A DNA stretch of 64,000 bases, from the NCBI RefSeq assembly GCF_002355595.1, contig NZ_AP017422.1, positions 3,596,001 to 3,660,000 on the forward strand. Direction: 5' to 3'. Source of the stretch: Filimonas lacunae (lineage in GTDB: Bacteria > Bacteroidota > Bacteroidia > Chitinophagales > Chitinophagaceae). Under the pieces are notes generated by a model that saw only the letters and a list, made by a program, of their open reading frames with translations, did no database searches and had not been told where the DNA came from. Both the position numbers and the translations under genes were made by a program. Shown here piece by piece: positions 63,548 through 64,000 of this stretch. Position 1 is the first letter of the stretch; the number at the start of each line of letters is the position of its first letter.

Positions 63548-63566
63548 ACAAAACAGTAATTTGGTG

Positions 63567-63574
63567 CAAATATA
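63567..63574 (-). promoter_or_regulatory. -7 element before the 63170 gene
   Basis: Minus strand TATATTTG (TAnnTTTG), 19 bp before the chosen ATG. Confidence 0.45.
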
Positions 63575-63661
63575 AAGGCCGTTCTTCATTCTGCGAGCAG
63601 ACTGCCGTTAGTTATACATCCGGCAGCAGGAAAAGTAAATCACCCGGTAGTGGCATTCTCA

Positions 63662-64000
63662 CTAAACTTCGGGGTTTTCTCCGATTTCCACCTTGGTCAC
63701 CCCATTGCTTTTGGAAAGGTATTTCAGTAAAGCTTTCAAAAACACCGGGCCTGCCGAACCGGTATCTATCTCTAGTATCAGTCGGTTTTCCTGCACTTTA
63801 CCTCTCACACTATGCACTACACCATCATCACCGCCTTTTTTCTCCGACTTTACATTAAAAGCTGCTACTACATCATATATTCCCTGTAGCAAATCGTCCG
63901 CTCTGGTGTTATCTTTCAGCCAAATCGTCATCTCCATATCCATATGCAAACGATGAATCACCAGTTCGTAACCGGGATTCTTTAGCCGGAAAGGCAATTC
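63662..64000 (-). CDS. small protein of unknown function, 5' end outside window or uncertain
   Basis: The frame stays open to the right edge (ELPFRLKNPGYELVIHRLHM...), so the true start may be outside the window; ATGs in frame at 63936-63947 (MDMEM) would give a shorter protein. Charged alpha/beta pattern (DDLLQGIYDVVAAFNVKSEK, VFLKALLKYLSKSNGVTKVE). No family recognised. Confidence 0.6.
   Translation of the reverse strand, partial: ELPFRLKNPGYELVIHRLHMDMEMTIWLKDNTRADDLLQGIYDVVAAFNVKSEKKGGDDGVVHSVRGKVQENRLILEIDTGSAGPVFLKALLKYLSKSNGVTKVEIGENPEV

Overview
The window looks like chromosomal DNA of a member of the Bacteroidota, most likely Chitinophagaceae; the genus cannot be fixed from the sequence. 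The reasons are two ECF sigma/FecR/SusC/SusD loci, DUF4843 and PKD-like lipoproteins, a GldA/GldFG-type ABC module, STN-bearing TonB-dependent receptors, many secreted lipoproteins, and TAnnTTTG-type (-7) promoter motifs. No tRNA, rRNA, CRISPR array or intact insertion sequence was recognised.

Layout. 1-9570 is a regulator-rich block: a partial alpha/beta hydrolase, a divergent TetR regulator with a perfect operator, a receiver-type sigma-54 activator, then AraC / giant five-GAF sigma-54 activator / AraC, and a conserved protein of unknown function. 9624-11903 is a TPR sensor kinase. 12061-30125 (all minus) reads as one long transcription unit: ECF sigma, FecR, SusC, SusD, DUF4843 lipoprotein, PKD-like lipoprotein, ABC ATPase, fused GldF-GldG permease, two MutS-like ATPases and a secreted M16 metallopeptidase. 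I regard this as the strongest candidate for an undescribed system; by gene content it resembles a protein or peptide capture, import and proteolysis pathway, but that is inference. 30344-38037 (minus) is a second ECF/FecR/SusC/SusD unit ending in a TlpA-like thioredoxin. Both susC genes are preceded by a shared leader element.

38125-45104 holds metabolic genes: zinc alcohol dehydrogenase, fatty-acid desaturase, esterase, SDR plus AraC, and an M14 carboxypeptidase. 45105-49500 looks AT-richer and accessory: an M19-like amidohydrolase with a secreted outer-membrane-type protein, a possible 50-residue peptide gene, a 34-bp palindrome, and a decayed duplicate of a PAS gene found intact at 59843. 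49552-52625 is an arsenic operon (arsR, arsM, acr3, arsC-like) with GCAATATTGC-type operators. 52819-55704 has a barstar-like protein, a small membrane protein, a TetR-like regulator and an ABC1-family kinase.

55963-56508 is a striking array of about 26 degenerate units with an exact 21-bp period, inverted pairs and an 84-bp higher-order repeat, without an ATG-started reading frame. After it come a GH2 enzyme, the PAS protein, a metallophosphoesterase, a lipoprotein whose promoter is overlaid by four TTGCAA boxes, and two unidentified small genes, the last cut by the window end.
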